From contig BSBM01000261.1 of the NCBI GenBank assembly GCA_027924585.1, forward strand, positions 2,683,501 to 2,747,500: DNA of 64,000 nt, given 5' to 3'. A program made the position numbers and the translations under genes. Below the pieces are notes generated by a model. It was given only the letters and a program-made list of their open reading frames with translations. It had not been told where the DNA came from and did no database searches. Each line of letters opens with the position of its first letter. Position 1 is the first letter of the stretch. The stretch comes from Larix kaempferi (Eukaryota > Streptophyta > Pinopsida > Pinales > Pinaceae). Shown here piece by piece: positions 35,002 to 47,506 of this stretch.

Positions 35002-37245
35002 TGTTACCCCCCATTTTGCATGGGTGTCCACATGTGAATATTATCACATTTTCAGTAGGGGGTTATATATTGGTGGAGATTTGGATGGCATAGTATTGAT
35101 GCTTTCCTTTGTGATGATGCCTTGGATTCTTGATGCTAGTAGTCGTGGGATGCTTCTTCTCATGATGATTGGTTATGGATGTGCTTTTGTATGGATGATG
35201 TTGCACGTGGATCACTTTCTTGAAGAGTACCCTAGTGTTTGGGGTTTCATACGTCATGTACTATCACTATGCATAGAGCGCTTGGCTTGTTTACATAGTG
35301 ATGTGTCATTTGGAGGCTTGTCCATGCAAAAGCTCTAGCTTATTTGGTATGATTTACATGATTTATTGTGATGGATATTACTTGGAGTGTCCTTATTTCT
35401 AGACACTTGGTTGGTTCATATGGATAACATGGTGACATGTGGAGGTTTTTCTTGTGGAACGTTCTTGATCTTTAGCATATAGATGGCATCATAGCACTTT
35501 TGGGTATCATCTTTGGTTGACCACCCTCCTTGTTTCTCTCTTGCGGCATGTGTGGTGGCATTCTAGTGGCTTGTAGAAGGGACCCTCCCCTTCCTTATGG
35601 GTTGGTTATCTATTGTGGATACTTGTTCTTGAGTTGGATGCTCCTATTTTTGATTGATGGTATCCTTGGTTCATGGATTGATGAATTGGCATAGAGATTG
35701 GGGTTTGGTTGTTATGTAGATATTCATTGCACATATGTTGAGGTTGTTCTCCACTTGGAGTATTGCACATAGATCTATTTGTTGGTTGAGGGTTTGACCC
35801 CTTGATGTATGGAAGCAACCTCTTGCACTTGTTGACTTGTTCTACACTCATTGTTTTTCCCTTGATAAGAACCCACGCTTTGGAGGGTTGTTTACACACT
35901 TATCTAGGCCATTTTGATGTGACGTTTTTTGACGGGCGTCCTAGATTCAGGAGCAATTATGTTTTGATAGAGTGCTTAGAATTGTGCTATCTCAATGCCA
36001 TTAGATGCAAAGTGGCCATGGGATTTCCGAAAAGTGTTTATAATATAAAATCTGATAAATAATGAGGAAGTTAGCAATTCCGTAACTGTCGTCTAAAGCA
36101 CCATATTTTTGTTGTGCGTTCCTTTTGGAGCCTTTTCATGGAGAGCATTCACCTTATTTGAGAAGTGCTCCATCTTTTAAAGCCTTTTTCTTGGAGCACT
36201 ACCTTTGGAGAGCCTTTGGAGGCTAGGATTGACTTTTTCTTGTCATCATTTACCCCAATTTGATGGATGCACCCCCTTCTTGGGCCTTTTTTCTCTTGGA
36301 TATTGTACTTGTGGCTTTGACCAACATTTATTATGGATATTGTTATAGTTTGTTATGGTTTAGTGGAGTATTTTGACTTGTTTACTCCACCCTAGGCTAG
36401 GTCTATAATTTTATCATTATTTTATTGTAAAGGAAGTTGAGCTCCTCTCCTATATTAGAGAGCCTCTTGCTCATTCATTTCTCATGTTCAGATTTGAGGG
36501 AGAAATCCCACTAAGACTTAATGAAATATCTCTTGGTGCTTATGGATGGTTGACGCTAGCGATATGATGAGAAAATCTTGCTAACGCTGTGGTGTATCTT
36601 TTAAATCAACAATGTTTTCTTGCTTGGGATGATTTTCAAGTGAGCTCTTTAATTTGCAAGGTTATGTTTATCTGGTTTATGGTTGAATGGGTGGTGTATT
36701 TTCAGCTCTGATTGTATGCCCTAGGATTCCATGCTTGATGAATATTATGCCCGAATTAGTGTTGAAGATATCACTACGGCTATTCACTTGTAAATCCTAG
36801 GATAAATTTGGCCTTTCTTGGATATGGTAGGAATTGGCTCTCAAATCTTGGATGTTAGTAAGCTCTTCATTACTATCCTTGATTGACCCCATTTTCCCAT
36901 TTGATAAGACATTGGTTTCCAATCCCTTCATCACCTCTATATTTTCCTTTTATAAAAACCTTGTTTTGTTAGGGATATTCTTCAAATTCACCTTTTGCCT
37001 CATTGCTAAACCCTAGCAATCCTATTAAGGGACTTTTCCCTTGAGCTAGAGAAGAGCTAGCCTAAAGAGGAGGTGTGGTGACATTGGCCTCCCTCTCAAC
37101 TATCCATAAGCCATCATTGTATTTTAGCTCTTTAATCTCAAGTTATTGGTTTGTGTGGTAATAGGTGCCTCACTCTAACTCTGCCTACATAATTGAGTTT
37201 TGGCTTATGGGATCTTAAATCTGGAGGAATCACAAAAAAAATGCA
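35002..37245 (+). mobile_element. Solo-LTR-like insertion, 2244 bp, inside the LINE
   Basis: It starts TGTTACCCCCCATTTTGC and ends AAAAATGCA (TG...CA). Flanks are GGTAC at 34997-35001 and GGTAG at 37246-37250, a 5-bp duplication with one mismatch. LINE similarity resumes directly on each side: the degenerate catalytic motif on the right and LKFLGITFAF on the left. A TATA-like CTATATTAGAGAGCC lies near 36450. No coding sequence was recognised, and no second LTR. Confidence 0.65.
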
Positions 37246-38060
37246 GGTAGCGCATAGTATTTTCCATTAAAGATTGCTCCTCAAGGATTATGAGGAAGTT
37301 TTGGGAGATTGATACATTTGATAAGGCCTTGAGCCATTCTGTTGTGTAACAAGCACCTCAAAACCTCAATAATTGTGACATATAAGGCAAGGGCCAGAGG
37401 ACAACCTTGGTGAATTGACCTAAACAGACTAATTTCGTTAGACTTGGATTGTTTAATAGAGAGAAGGTTGCAGTCTTTGCAAATAAAGTTTCCATGTAAC
37501 CCAAGAAAAACGTACCAAACTTGAGCACCTTAAGCATGGCTAGAATAAACAACCAATCTACTTTGTCATAGGCCTTTTCAAAATAGATCTTTATGGAAAG
37601 GGTGTCAAGGGAAAGGCATCAAGTTTATTCCATTCATTCCCAATAGCAATTGCATTTTCCTAAATGAAGTGGGTACATATGAACCTTGTTTGTTCTTGGT
37701 GAACTATCATGGCCAAGACAAGTTTGGTGTATAAATCTAGGACTTTGGCCAGAATTTTATAATAGATATTTAGCAGGGTTCTAGGCCTCTAATTGGTGAT
37801 AATGTCTGGGACACTAGGCCTTGCAATAGATCTGATTAGTCCTTTGTTGATGTGTTCCCCCATTGATTGTTTTAGGATGGCTTCTTTGTACACATTGAGC
37901 AGGTCAGATTTGACAAAATCTCATTTGTCTTTGTAGAATTCATAGGGGAACCTTTAAAGTCCTAGATATTTATCATCTTTCATTTCTGTTAGAGCTGCTG
38001 TCAACTCTCCTAGTACTTCTACCAGCTAGTCTCCATTCTAATAAGGAAGGAAAGTATTAT
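37246..38060 (-). pseudogene. LINE reverse transcriptase, degenerate
   Basis: Minus-strand frames keep YLGL-RFPYEFYKDK-DFV, LLNVYKEAILKQSMGEHINKGLIRSI, a LLNIYYKILAKVLDLYTKLVLAMIVHQEQTRF-type stretch and YMETLFAKTATFSL. These follow the core reverse transcriptase blocks of plant LINEs. At the usual FADDT catalytic motif the sequence reads about LMENT (near 37270), so catalysis is lost. Stops are frequent. Confidence 0.7.
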
Positions 38061-38507
38061 GCTCCAAGAGCATGGTTCTATCGAGCCTTCCCAAAACTTG
38101 TTCATTGCCTTTTCTGAAGTTTAACGAAGTGAACTAAAGTTCTGATGCATCAGGCCTTTTGAACTTGTTGGGGCCATATAAGCCAAGCTGGGCTTAAGGC
38201 CATTCCAAGCAACCAAATATCCTTGGGGGATTTTAACAAGTAGCAACCCCTCTGTATCATCTTGGGTCTCAACTACATTAAATTGCCATAGACAAGCTAG
38301 TGCACTTTGGGCAATCCATTGGCCATCGAGTTCCAAAAGTTAGTGCTTTCTTCAACATAATGTGTAGATATTTGCGAGGGCCATAATTTGATCATCTAAG
38401 TTCAACAACGTCCACACCAATTGTTGAGTTGGGTCAATGCCCCAATCTACAATAATGTGGGCTTAGGTGAAATTAATTGTGCAACACCTCCCTTGTTGCA
38501 CTGAGAG

Positions 38508-38966
38508 CAATGTTTGAAAAATCTGAATCGGACTCGGAATCGGAATCGGAATCGGAATCGGTAATGAATTGGTCATAAATCGGCCGATTTGAATTTAATG
38601 AATCAGTTTACTCAAAAATACATAAAATATTTAAATTTTAAAGAAAAAAAACATTTTCAAGATTTTAGGGCTGTTGTTATGTCCCAGACCTACTGTTTGA
38701 AGGCCAAAGAACAATCCTAGACTTGCTGTTTAGGGCTTCTTTCATCCATAGTATTGCCCACCATTTATTTTAATCCTTTAAGGTGATTTTCATGACTTTT
38801 TACTACTGCAAAGGTCACAACAAGCACAAGTTTGCTTCAAAATTGTTGTACGAGGGTTTGAACAGCTTCAACCTACGTTGCACGAAACATGGAAACGAGG
38901 AAGAAACAGGGAAACTTCGAAACAGGGGAAACATGAACCCCCCAAAATTTTGGAAATGAAGAAACG

Positions 38967-39026
<60 letters not shown>

Positions 39027-39947
39027 TTAATAAATGAGCAAGGACATTTAAGAAAATGAATGTGAAATATAAATCATCAATCATACATGTCAGCAAATCA
39101 TTGCCTATATTGGGATCCTATGCCTCCCTCCTCTAGGCTCTAGCAGTTGCCTCTAATTCAAATTTCAAAGTTGATCCTCCAAGGACATTAGTCAACGGCT
39201 CAACACCCTACAATTTTGATGAAGCTTTCTAATCCAATCGTTAAAATAAGGTAGAAAAAGCTTCATGTGCTTAATAAGTGATTTTGCATGAGTGAGGAGT
39301 ACATTTTTATTAAGGTCATGACAAAGGAGTTTATTAAGGTCATGACAGAGGAGTTCAATAATCAACACCAACAACATCAAGGTACATATAGGGGTTCATG
39401 TGCTTGATTAAATGCCAATTCCATACCCTCATACATGATAGAATCTGGTGGAAACCTTGTAATTCTGAAATCCTGAAAACTATTAAGTCAGCTGAATTCT
39501 GAATGGGATCTAAAATTCTACTTTTTGCATATGAAGTTCGATGAGGTTGGAACCACTCTCAAACACCCTGAAACAATTAATGGTAATGTTAAAAATTTAA
39601 GTAAAAGTGTCCATCCTTCACTCTTACTTTAAGAATTTAACATTACCATTAATATCACAAAATACTATTGCGTCATGGGGGTATTGCGTTGTTATTTTGA
39701 GTCTGCCGGCACCCACGCAAACTGCCAGACAAACTAGACCTACGCAAACTTCCAGAAAAACCGACTGATTTTATACATAACTCAACCGATCAGACCTTAC
39801 CGAACCGGCTGATTCGTCCTCCAGATCGGCCAGTTTGGTACCGAACCGGTCGACCGAACCGATTTGCAGACCGAGTTGATTCGGTTCCTTGTTAAACCAG
39901 TAGATTGGTCGATTCTGAAATTGGTTTGGACGATTTTTAAAACTATG
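38508..39947. mobile_element. Non-autonomous hAT element carrying the shared module
   Basis: The termini read CAATGTTTGAAAAATC and, on the other strand, CATAGTTTTAAAAATC. Flanks are ACTGAGAG (38500-38507) and ATTGAGAG (39948-39955), an 8-bp duplication with one mismatch. The left end repeats GGAATC (38525-38570); the right end repeats ACCGAACCGG-like motifs (39790-39880). The interior 39090-39650 is the module shared with 6822-7847, 22193-23509 and, inverted, 17345-18390. A hairpin made of GGTAATGTTAAA and TTTAACATTACC lies at 39586-39652. Confidence 0.82.
38969..39022. repeat. 54-bp pure AT microsatellite
   Basis: An uninterrupted AT run at the same position in the module as the CA/TA run at 18249-18290. 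Confidence 0.97.
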
Positions 39948-40064
39948 ATTGAGAGTAGCGAGGTGCTCTATAGCCCAATATAAGAGAGATGTTGTAGCAG
40001 TGTAACGTAATGTTACCAAAAATTAAAAATAATTAAAAAATGAATGTTAGCTAATAGAAAAAAA

Positions 40065-40232
40065 ACTAGCATAGATCCATCTTAAACCCGAATCTATCAA
40101 GCATCAAGAGGGATCAAATTTCTTGAGGTGTGAATTTTTTTCTTGATGTATAAAAAAAAATAAAAATTACACCTCATTTTGGTTCCCTCTCGGTGCTTGA
40201 TAGATCCGGTTTTAGGATGGATCTATGCTGGT
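40065..40232. mobile_element. Foldback MITE, 168 bp
   Basis: Almost the whole length is an inverted repeat: ACTAGCATAGATCCATCTTA... on the left pairs with ...GGATGGATCTATGCTGGT on the right, and inner segments around TATCAAGCATCAAGAGGGA and TCCCTCTCGGTGCTTGATA also pair. Arms are roughly 75 bp. The target duplication is unclear. A partial copy lies at 33341-33392. Confidence 0.8.
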
Positions 40233-40860
40233 AATAACAACATTCAAGGTCGTTTTTAATAAAAAACCAGTAATCTTAACTTCTTGCAAACATAAAATAT
40301 CCAAACTCAAATTTCTATTCCTATGACCATAGATTTTTTACAAGGGTTTGTGAGCCCCTTGACTTTCCATAATGCTTCCTTCATTGGGACTCTAGCGATA
40401 AATTTCATTTCTTCTTCATCATATCCATCTCAACCAACATCTTGAAGGAATTTGGCAAGACCATGCTAGTGGCTTGAACCCAATCATCGAGTGCACAGAC
40501 CTTGGTTTGCTTCAGGAATGCCCTCATTTTTTGAGGTCATTTGAGTATTCAACAATAGACACGAGGAGTGCACCCTCTAAAGAAGAGGAGGCTTAGGAAT
40601 GACATCACTTTCCTTTGCAGAAGTTGAGGCCATGGGCTTATTTGTGGACTGCCTTGTTTCAATGACAGTTTTGGTAACTTGGACTTTTTGGGCTGTGTTG
40701 CCGCCTGGTTCCACACCTGGGAAAAACGCAGCAGAAGTCTTCAAGCTGCTGGTGTGGCCTTGGGGGCAAGTCAGAGTCAAGTGCTGTCACTTGGGACTCG
40801 ACTCCTCCGTCTAGGCTTTCCTAGCGAAGCCAAGGGGGGTGGACCCTAAGAATGAAAACA
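40233..40860 (-). pseudogene. Possible retroelement ORF fragment
   Basis: Minus-strand frames (for example VCALDDWVQATSMVLPNSFKML and the 67-codon frame 40780-40577) look like decayed coding sequence, possibly a LINE ORF1. The right part, 40763-40843, is shared with 17667-17750. The identification is weak. Confidence 0.25.
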
Positions 40861-41389
40861 AAACTAAGGCGTCTAATCTAGGAGTTAGAAAAATATTTTT
40901 GATAACCAAGACAAAGAAGCAAATACTTTTGTAAAGCAAAGCAATCATTCATCAATACATCATTTGCTCTCATTCATTATCATTATCATTCATTTGCATC
41001 ATTTGTCAATAGCATGAAATAACATTAATATAGACCAGTGCCTTGTAATGGAGTCAAATAAATGCATGAGCAGAAAAGTAAATGTAGTGCAAGTGTTCTT
41101 GGTTTATTTTAAAATTAATGTGAAGGTGATCTTTTTATTATGGTTGGTTGGTTCCCAATATACGCGAAGGCACGGGGGAACATGTCCGGAATTTTGCTGT
41201 GTGGCTTCCCTCTCTGGTTTGGGCTGAATCGGAGTCTCAAGGAGGTGTTCAGATGCTGTACCAACAAGGGCAAGCCTAACGGTTTCCAAGAGGTCACTAC
41301 TCAGTTTTGCCCCAAGCCTTCTGGGAAATTTCCCCACGACAACAAAATGCTCGAGATGTGCCGGATTTTCACATAAAGTTTTTTTTTTT
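40861..41389. other. Unassigned stretch
   Basis: No gene is recognised. Open frames at 41104-41376 occur on both strands in the same interval and are short, so neither is called. Confidence 0.35.
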
Positions 41390-41725
41390 GTGTTCAGGGC
41401 AGTGTTAGATCCTATTACTAGTCATCTCCTCCTTTCTGATGTGTACCAATTGGATCAGACTGACCTGCAAGTCGGCCACAGAGCATACGGGAGAAGACCT
41501 TGGTATTTTTTAGAAAATTTTATGAACCAAAATTTTATCTTTTTTAAACCCCAAGAGTCTCTTTTTAGGCACGTACTCGGGCAAGCCCTTGCGCAGAAAC
41601 CCTACTTCGGGAAAGCGAGGGGGGCGTTTGAGTTTGTAGAAAAAAATGATAAAAACTACGTTTTGAGTGAACTTGTGGCCCGCCAGTGGAACGAACCAAC
41701 AAGGTTGATTTTAACCCTAGTTTGA
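41390..41725 (+). CDS. Unrecognised 111-codon ORF
   Basis: The frame MFRAVLDPITSHLLLSDVYQ ... RQWNEPTRLILTLV has a balanced, protein-like composition (hydrophobic, aromatic and basic residues mixed) and continues LDQTDLQVGHRAYGRRPWYF. I do not recognise a domain. It may be part of a retroelement gag-like protein, since no introns or promoter are visible and the surroundings are repeats. An incidental open frame is equally possible. Confidence 0.25.
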   Translation: MFRAVLDPITSHLLLSDVYQLDQTDLQVGHRAYGRRPWYFLENFMNQNFIFFKPQESLFRHVLGQALAQKPYFGKARGAFEFVEKNDKNYVLSELVARQWNEPTRLILTLV

Positions 41726-44206
41726 TTTTATTAATTGCAAAAAAAGAAATCTAAACTAAAAAATTGCAAACCACAAAATTTGAGTCGACACAGTTTTCCC
41801 CCCTGGGGGGATGGGGTGTGGGCGCTTGGTTAGCCCACTTGCTCTCGTTTGATGCTTTAGTTACAATATGATAGAAATGCCCCAGTCTTAAATCGACTTA
41901 GTGGCTTACAAAATAGAAGAGAAAAAGTGACCGGTTCAGGAAATTTTCGAACTAGATGCTCCGGATGGCTTGGATCCTGGAAAATTGGCCAGCAATTCTC
42001 TCTACCTGCTCTTTAAATGCTGCAAACTAGCAAGCAATAGATCAGTAAAGATGCCCCAAAACACTTTAAGAGTGTCTTTGGAACACCTCCTAAAACCCCC
42101 AAAAAAAACTAAGTTAAACTTCTAAGTTAAAATGACCGAAAGTAACCAAGCAAAACAAGCTATGGGGCTTGTCTACTTGGGATCTCTGCTAGCTTTTAAT
42201 GGCTGCAAATTATAAGCTCTTCAAACAGCTAGATAAAACTTTTATAACCAGAAAGCACTACTTGTTCAAGTTATTTAAAGTATGCATGAAAATTCTAACT
42301 TTCGGAAGTAGTAAGCTAAGTTAGATCTAGATTTAGATATGACTTTGAGAACACATAAGATCCAAACACAAATCAGATCTACTTGAGGTATTTAAAGAGA
42401 GACAAGATCTGAGAAAAGCAAACCAAAGTGACCTAGAGAGTTTTGTTGATTTTTTCAAACTTTGCTGAGAAGGATGAAGGAAACAGAATGGTTCTCCGAA
42501 ATTGAAGACTTTGAAACTTAGAAGTGGGACACCGAGGGTAAGATCCACCAAAGCATGCACAGATGAGAAAAACGAGAGCAAGCAAGCTATCTTTTCATCC
42601 ACCTGTCAACCTGTAGCTAGCAAAACACTTGCAAAGCACCCATCAACTAGAAATGCATTGGGTCAAAAATCAAAATAACATGCACATAAGCAAATGATAC
42701 ATATTCATTTTAAATCTCTAACACAATGACAAATAGAAAACTAATTAAATCAAACAAGAATAATTAGCTATCCTCACAAAACTGTTACCAGTCCTTCAAC
42801 TGAGCTCAGTTGATGGCTGAAAAATTACTTGAACATAGATTGCTCTTGCCACAAATCACCTCATACACAGAGATCATGGAACCACTCACAAAGCACAACA
42901 CCAATGGACCTCCAAAGTCTTTTATTCATTAAACAAATAGCATAAGCTTGTACAATTTCTGCTCCTCCTCCAACTAGTGAAGAAATGAGAGAGCACCTTA
43001 ATTTATAGAAAAAAATGGCCAAGTGAGGAAGGGCGCACTTGCCAAAAAAGAGTGGGAGTGGTGGCATAGATGAAGGAGAGGATGGGGCTGCATACTCCTT
43101 GTAATAAGCTGCTGTAGCAGCTACTAGTTAGCCCACGTGACAGCCATGATTATAGGCTGCCATTTCCTTGAAACGTGGGCATGCCCACTACACCCAATGC
43201 GCCCATGTGAAGGTGGGGACACACCCCCCTAATTTTGGGCTGCCAATTCTCTTGCAAAATAGCCCAAAGCTCTCCCCTAATAGTGCTGGTCGAAATCAGA
43301 CCACTAATTACTCAAAAACTTTTTTATTTTCTTAAAGTCATTTTGCCAATTTTTCAATTTTTTATGACTTTTTTGGGTTTTTTGGCTTTTTGTGGAAAAA
43401 TAATCACCCAAACATTAGAAAGAGTGGGTTTAGGGGTTTAGGGGGTGCTTTGAGTTAGAAAACGAACACCCCTCAGGCAAAAAAGACCTCCATACGCCAC
43501 TTCTAGGCCGATTACAAATTTTTTAATTGAACCATTAAAAAATGGCCCAATTTACGGAAAAAATAAAACTTGCCGAAAATAAAAAAAAAAACCTAGGGGG
43601 ACTTAGCACATGTCCATATGACTCAAAAATAACGCCTAGCATGTTCATATACATTGACCCATAGACTTTAACAACCCCTTAAGGCCCGTCAGCCTCCCCA
43701 GGCATTCCAGCTTTGGAGGAGCAGGAGAAAAACCCAAAAATTATGTTATGCACTAATGCAAGACATAATAACTAGGTGAAAAAACTCCTTGGAATACCGG
43801 ACTTAGCCAAAAAGTCCTAGGGAACCAAGTCTTTTACAAAACACCATGCTAGTACGTTTTATTACAAACCCTGCAGGGCCATGGACATGTGGAGAAAAGT
43901 TAAAACCGGGGCCGCTTAAAAAGGCCAGCTGGATATCAAATCATAAAAAACGAACATGTATCATGTTCAACTCTGCCCGCTCGCTTGATAATCCAACCAA
44001 GTACAACTTAGTTGGCAACAGGCTGTCATCTCTTTGTTGCTCTGGGAGGATGTTCACACCACTTGAACCCATCTTTTATCATTATTCGAAGATGAGGCAT
44101 TTTGACCTTGAGTTTGAGGAGCACAATTTGCTGGAGGACCAATTGTCGGGTTGAACAATGAGGGGACAATCCTAGATTTTGTGATTGGGACTCTGGTTTG
44201 TGAAAT
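41726..44206. other. Long unassigned non-coding stretch
   Basis: I see no supported gene or bounded repeat. C/G runs at 41797-41815, a T-rich patch at 43320-43390 and a short frame at 43846-44154 are present. The last lies next to GCCCGTCAGCC-rich sequence, but its product is not recognised. Confidence 0.35.
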
Positions 44207-44777
44207 AGATGTTCGTAAGGTTGATATATCTCACCAGCTAGTTAAATACTTTGCCTCCGACTTTGATATAGTCAAATTATTTCAAATCTTTAGACATGTT
44301 AGTTTTCAAGTAAACATTTCTAGGGCCTAGGTTTAAAGAAGTGGGCTGGTTCATGGTATATAAAACCCCTAACAGGCTTTGAAATATGGTCTAAAATTTC
44401 CTATCATTGCATTGAAAGGCCTAGGAATTCCACCCAGACAAGGCAACAGATTTGAGCTCACTGCTTAGTTGATAAGTCTTCAAACTACAAAGATGTTCGT
44501 AAGGTTGATATATCTCACCAGCTAGTTAAATACTTTTCCTCCAACTTTGATATAGTCAAATTATTTCAAATCTTTAGACATGTTAGTTTTCAAGTAAACA
44601 TTTTTAGGGCCTAGGTTTAAAGAAGTGGGCTGGTTCATGGCATATAAAACCCCTAACAGGCTTTGAAATATGGTCTAAAATTTTCTATAATTGCATTGAA
44701 AGGCCTAGGAATTGCAGCCAGACAAGGCAACAGAGTTGAGCTCATTGCTTAGTTGATAAGTTTTCAAACTACAAAGA
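44207..44777. repeat. 284-bp tandem duplication
   Basis: The unit starting AGATGTTCGTAAGGTTGATA at 44207 repeats at 44491 with only a few substitutions, ending AAACTACAAAG near 44777. High similarity points to a fairly recent event. Confidence 0.92.
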
Positions 44778-45100
44778 CAGAATCACTAAGATATCACGAC
44801 AATCCCAAGGGCCTCGAGAAACAATAGCAGCAAAATGAATTTTCTCTTTAAATGAAAACAAAAAATACCATTTTGTCAGGGTACGGGTACTAGGCAGTGG
44901 CAATCAGAGAGCTACATCCACAATAAGATGTCTGGGAAGAATATTTCAAAACATTCCCTCTTTCACAGCAAAGACAGAATCACTAAGGTATCATGACAAA
45001 CCCAAGGGCCTCAAGAAACAATAGCAGCACAATGCATTTCCTCTTTAAATGAAAACCAAAAAACCCTTTCATCAGGGTACGAGTACTAGGCAGTACCAAT
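44776..45100. repeat. 197-bp tandem duplication plus a distant partial copy
   Basis: GACAGAATCACTAAG recurs at 44776 and 44973, with the rest of the unit alignable at about 88% by eye. A third, partial copy lies at about 45577-45640 (CAGAGAGCTGCATCCACAAT). This directly follows the 284-bp duplication. Confidence 0.85.
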
Positions 45101-47506
45101 CATGTGGCTCACAACTTCTTTAATCCAAGCCTTACAACTCTGGTGGAATTTGATTGATAAAATTCTTGAGTGTCTCTTAAATGGCCTCTATAATCTTCTC
45201 ATTGATTTGGTATTTAGTGTGTTCAAGAAAAATTAACAATATATAAAGAGTCAAAGACCCGTGGTTTTAGTCTTTTAGAAACCTGCATCTTTTGACAAAG
45301 TACAATGCTTGTAAGGTTGTAACTGATCTAGTTGGCTCGTCTCTAAGAAAAGGAAAGAGCTACAGGGTATTTAACTTTTGTTTTGATTGTCTGAGGCTTG
45401 AAAATGGTCTAGAATTTGAGAGTTTCAAACTTTGGTATAACAATATAAATAGGATGTAATGTTAGCTTATAGTTTGTGGTTTGCTAAAGAGCACTTATTC
45501 ATGTAAGTTTGTTTAATACTGTCTTTAATGTTTTCTAATTGTTCTTAATCAATACTTTATCCCCAAATTTCATAGCATCAGAGAGCTGCATCCACAATAA
45601 GATGCCTGGGAAATGTATTTCAAAACATTCCCTCTGGTACTATACCCATGATTTGGATGCAGTTTGCTGTTTGCATGACAGAAATCAAACTGTAAAGTGG
45701 ACACCTATATAGTTCTGAAAAGGTGGTTGTATGAAGCTGTACAAAGTTACAAACGTTAGTCCAAGGTTATAATTAGTTTATAGTATATAGACATGGGGAT
45801 AATTACATTATACTATGCATGTTTATTCCATATACATAATAGACAGAAGCATAAAGAAGCTAGCATTGCAATACCATGAGATTGTGATGATATCTTCATT
45901 CCATATGCATACCATACATCACATACCCATGAGACGGAGATAACGTCATAAATTTGTTGATGACAACAAGGAGTACAAACGATCCGACATGATGCAATTC
46001 ACTACTTACTGTAGTCTGACTCTACTAGTCAGACTTTATATTTATGTCCTGTAATTCTGTCCTCTCTCAAAAGGTGTGAATTTTATTATAAAACAGTGTT
46101 GTAGATATTGACTTTTCTTATAAAACATTGTTCTAGATAATTGACTTTGAACATTTGATTAATATTTTTGGATATGCTGATTGATCTAGTTAGTACTTGG
46201 TTGACCTTTCTCTTGTTTTTTGTTTTTTGATTGATATGCTTTCAATGAACACCAACAAGTAGCAACTATTTGATGTGAGATATTACAATGTGGAAAAAGG
46301 GGTCTCACAGGCTACGAGAGCATCCTTTGGCTAAGCAGACACAATTGAGGGGTATCTATTCTGCCAAAGTCGCTTGTGACTTGCACTTGGCCCCATCTGC
46401 AAACACAAGCATAAGCACTAGCACTATCACAAGTGGCCCACGAGGGGCAAATGTCTTTGGGGAGATTTGAACCTTGGTGGAGGCATCAATGACACCTCAC
46501 TTTCATGGAGCCGACAAGCCTCCTTTGACATTTCTCATGTGTGTTTGACTAAATCACAAACATGTTTGTTTGGTTGAACATCTTCCTGGTTGGTTGAATG
46601 GTTTACCTTCTGTCTGATATGTTGTTTGTCTGAGTAACCTTCTGTGATGCATGATTGATCTTTATTTTTCTCAGTTAATCTTTGTAATGAACACCTAATG
46701 TTGTTTGGTTCCTCTGTTTCACCCAACTGGTTGATCTTCATCTACAAGTTGGTTGGTATCCTGTTTGTTAGCTGGTTGACCTGTGATAATAGTCAGTTGT
46801 ACTTGTAACTTGTAGTCTAGATTTCAATCTGTCTAGGCTAAAATGATAAATCTCACTGAAATCCTGCAAGTGAAATTGAAAGCCGTTCCCAGTTTTGAAC
46901 TTTGTCACTTTTGAATTCTTATGATAAATATCAATCATTTGTAATCAATGGGGCTAGTTTTTGGCTTTTTCTCAAAACTTCTAATTCTGACTAGCTGGGG
47001 ATGGGTTTCTTAAGGATACCTTTTTTTATATGGAAAAATCATAATTTCCTTTCTTGCAAAACAAAATTACATATATCAGATCCCCTTGGCATTCAAAATT
47101 GAAAGCCTTTCTCAGGTTCTGTGAAGGGGCACTAAGATGCCATCTTTCAAAAATGTAGTTTAACTCAGGACTTCATTTTCATGATCATAGTTTCTAAAAG
47201 ATATCTGTTAAGGCAGAGTGTTTATTTTTCTTATAATTTGAAAGCATTTATAACTACAAATAAATAGATACTTATCTTTACCAAATATTCATGTTTCTGA
47301 TTTTGTGTTTTTTAGTCACATCTTGTTGTTTGAGTTTGTTGATATTGCATATCATTTTTTACTTCCCCTTACATTTAATCACTTAATATTAATTCAATTA
47401 TGTGGTTATTTTTTTGGCCTAAAGTTTAAACACTGCATATTTTAAACATAAATTGTTCCCATTTCTAGCATGTCAGATAAGTATTTTTCCAAATGCTTTT
47501 TTGCAG
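45101..47506. other. Intron sequence without recognised features
   Basis: Apart from the partial repeat copy near 45577-45640, I see no gene or bounded element up to the GLTP exon. A 60-codon frame at 46288-46470 has no recognisable product. Confidence 0.4.

Larger units (their letters stand above)
32700..38460 (-). mobile_element. L1-type LINE relic, minus strand
   Basis: Degenerate minus-strand frames follow the order of a plant LINE ORF2: reverse transcriptase, then LKFLGITFAFRVSSKEL and KWIT...AIKGKYGNF-type C-terminal sequence, then FIWKQRNETLFRKVWHN and an RNase H-like segment. It is broken by a 2.2-kb insertion at 35002-37245 and by a partial MITE. Both ends of the LINE are approximate and no target duplication was found. 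Confidence 0.72.
10125..47506 (+). other. GLTP1: GLTP intron of 37,382 bp
   Basis: This is the interval between two plus-strand GLTP exons that are adjacent in the protein. The donor is GTAATT and the acceptor TTTTTTGCAG. Exon phases agree (0/0) and the joined protein has no gap against the remembered plant GLTP. The intron contains two solo-LTR-like elements, a Copia element, a LINE, several hAT elements and a MITE, mostly degenerate. Transcription across it has not been shown here. The alternative is that one exon belongs to a displaced gene fragment. Confidence 0.72.
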
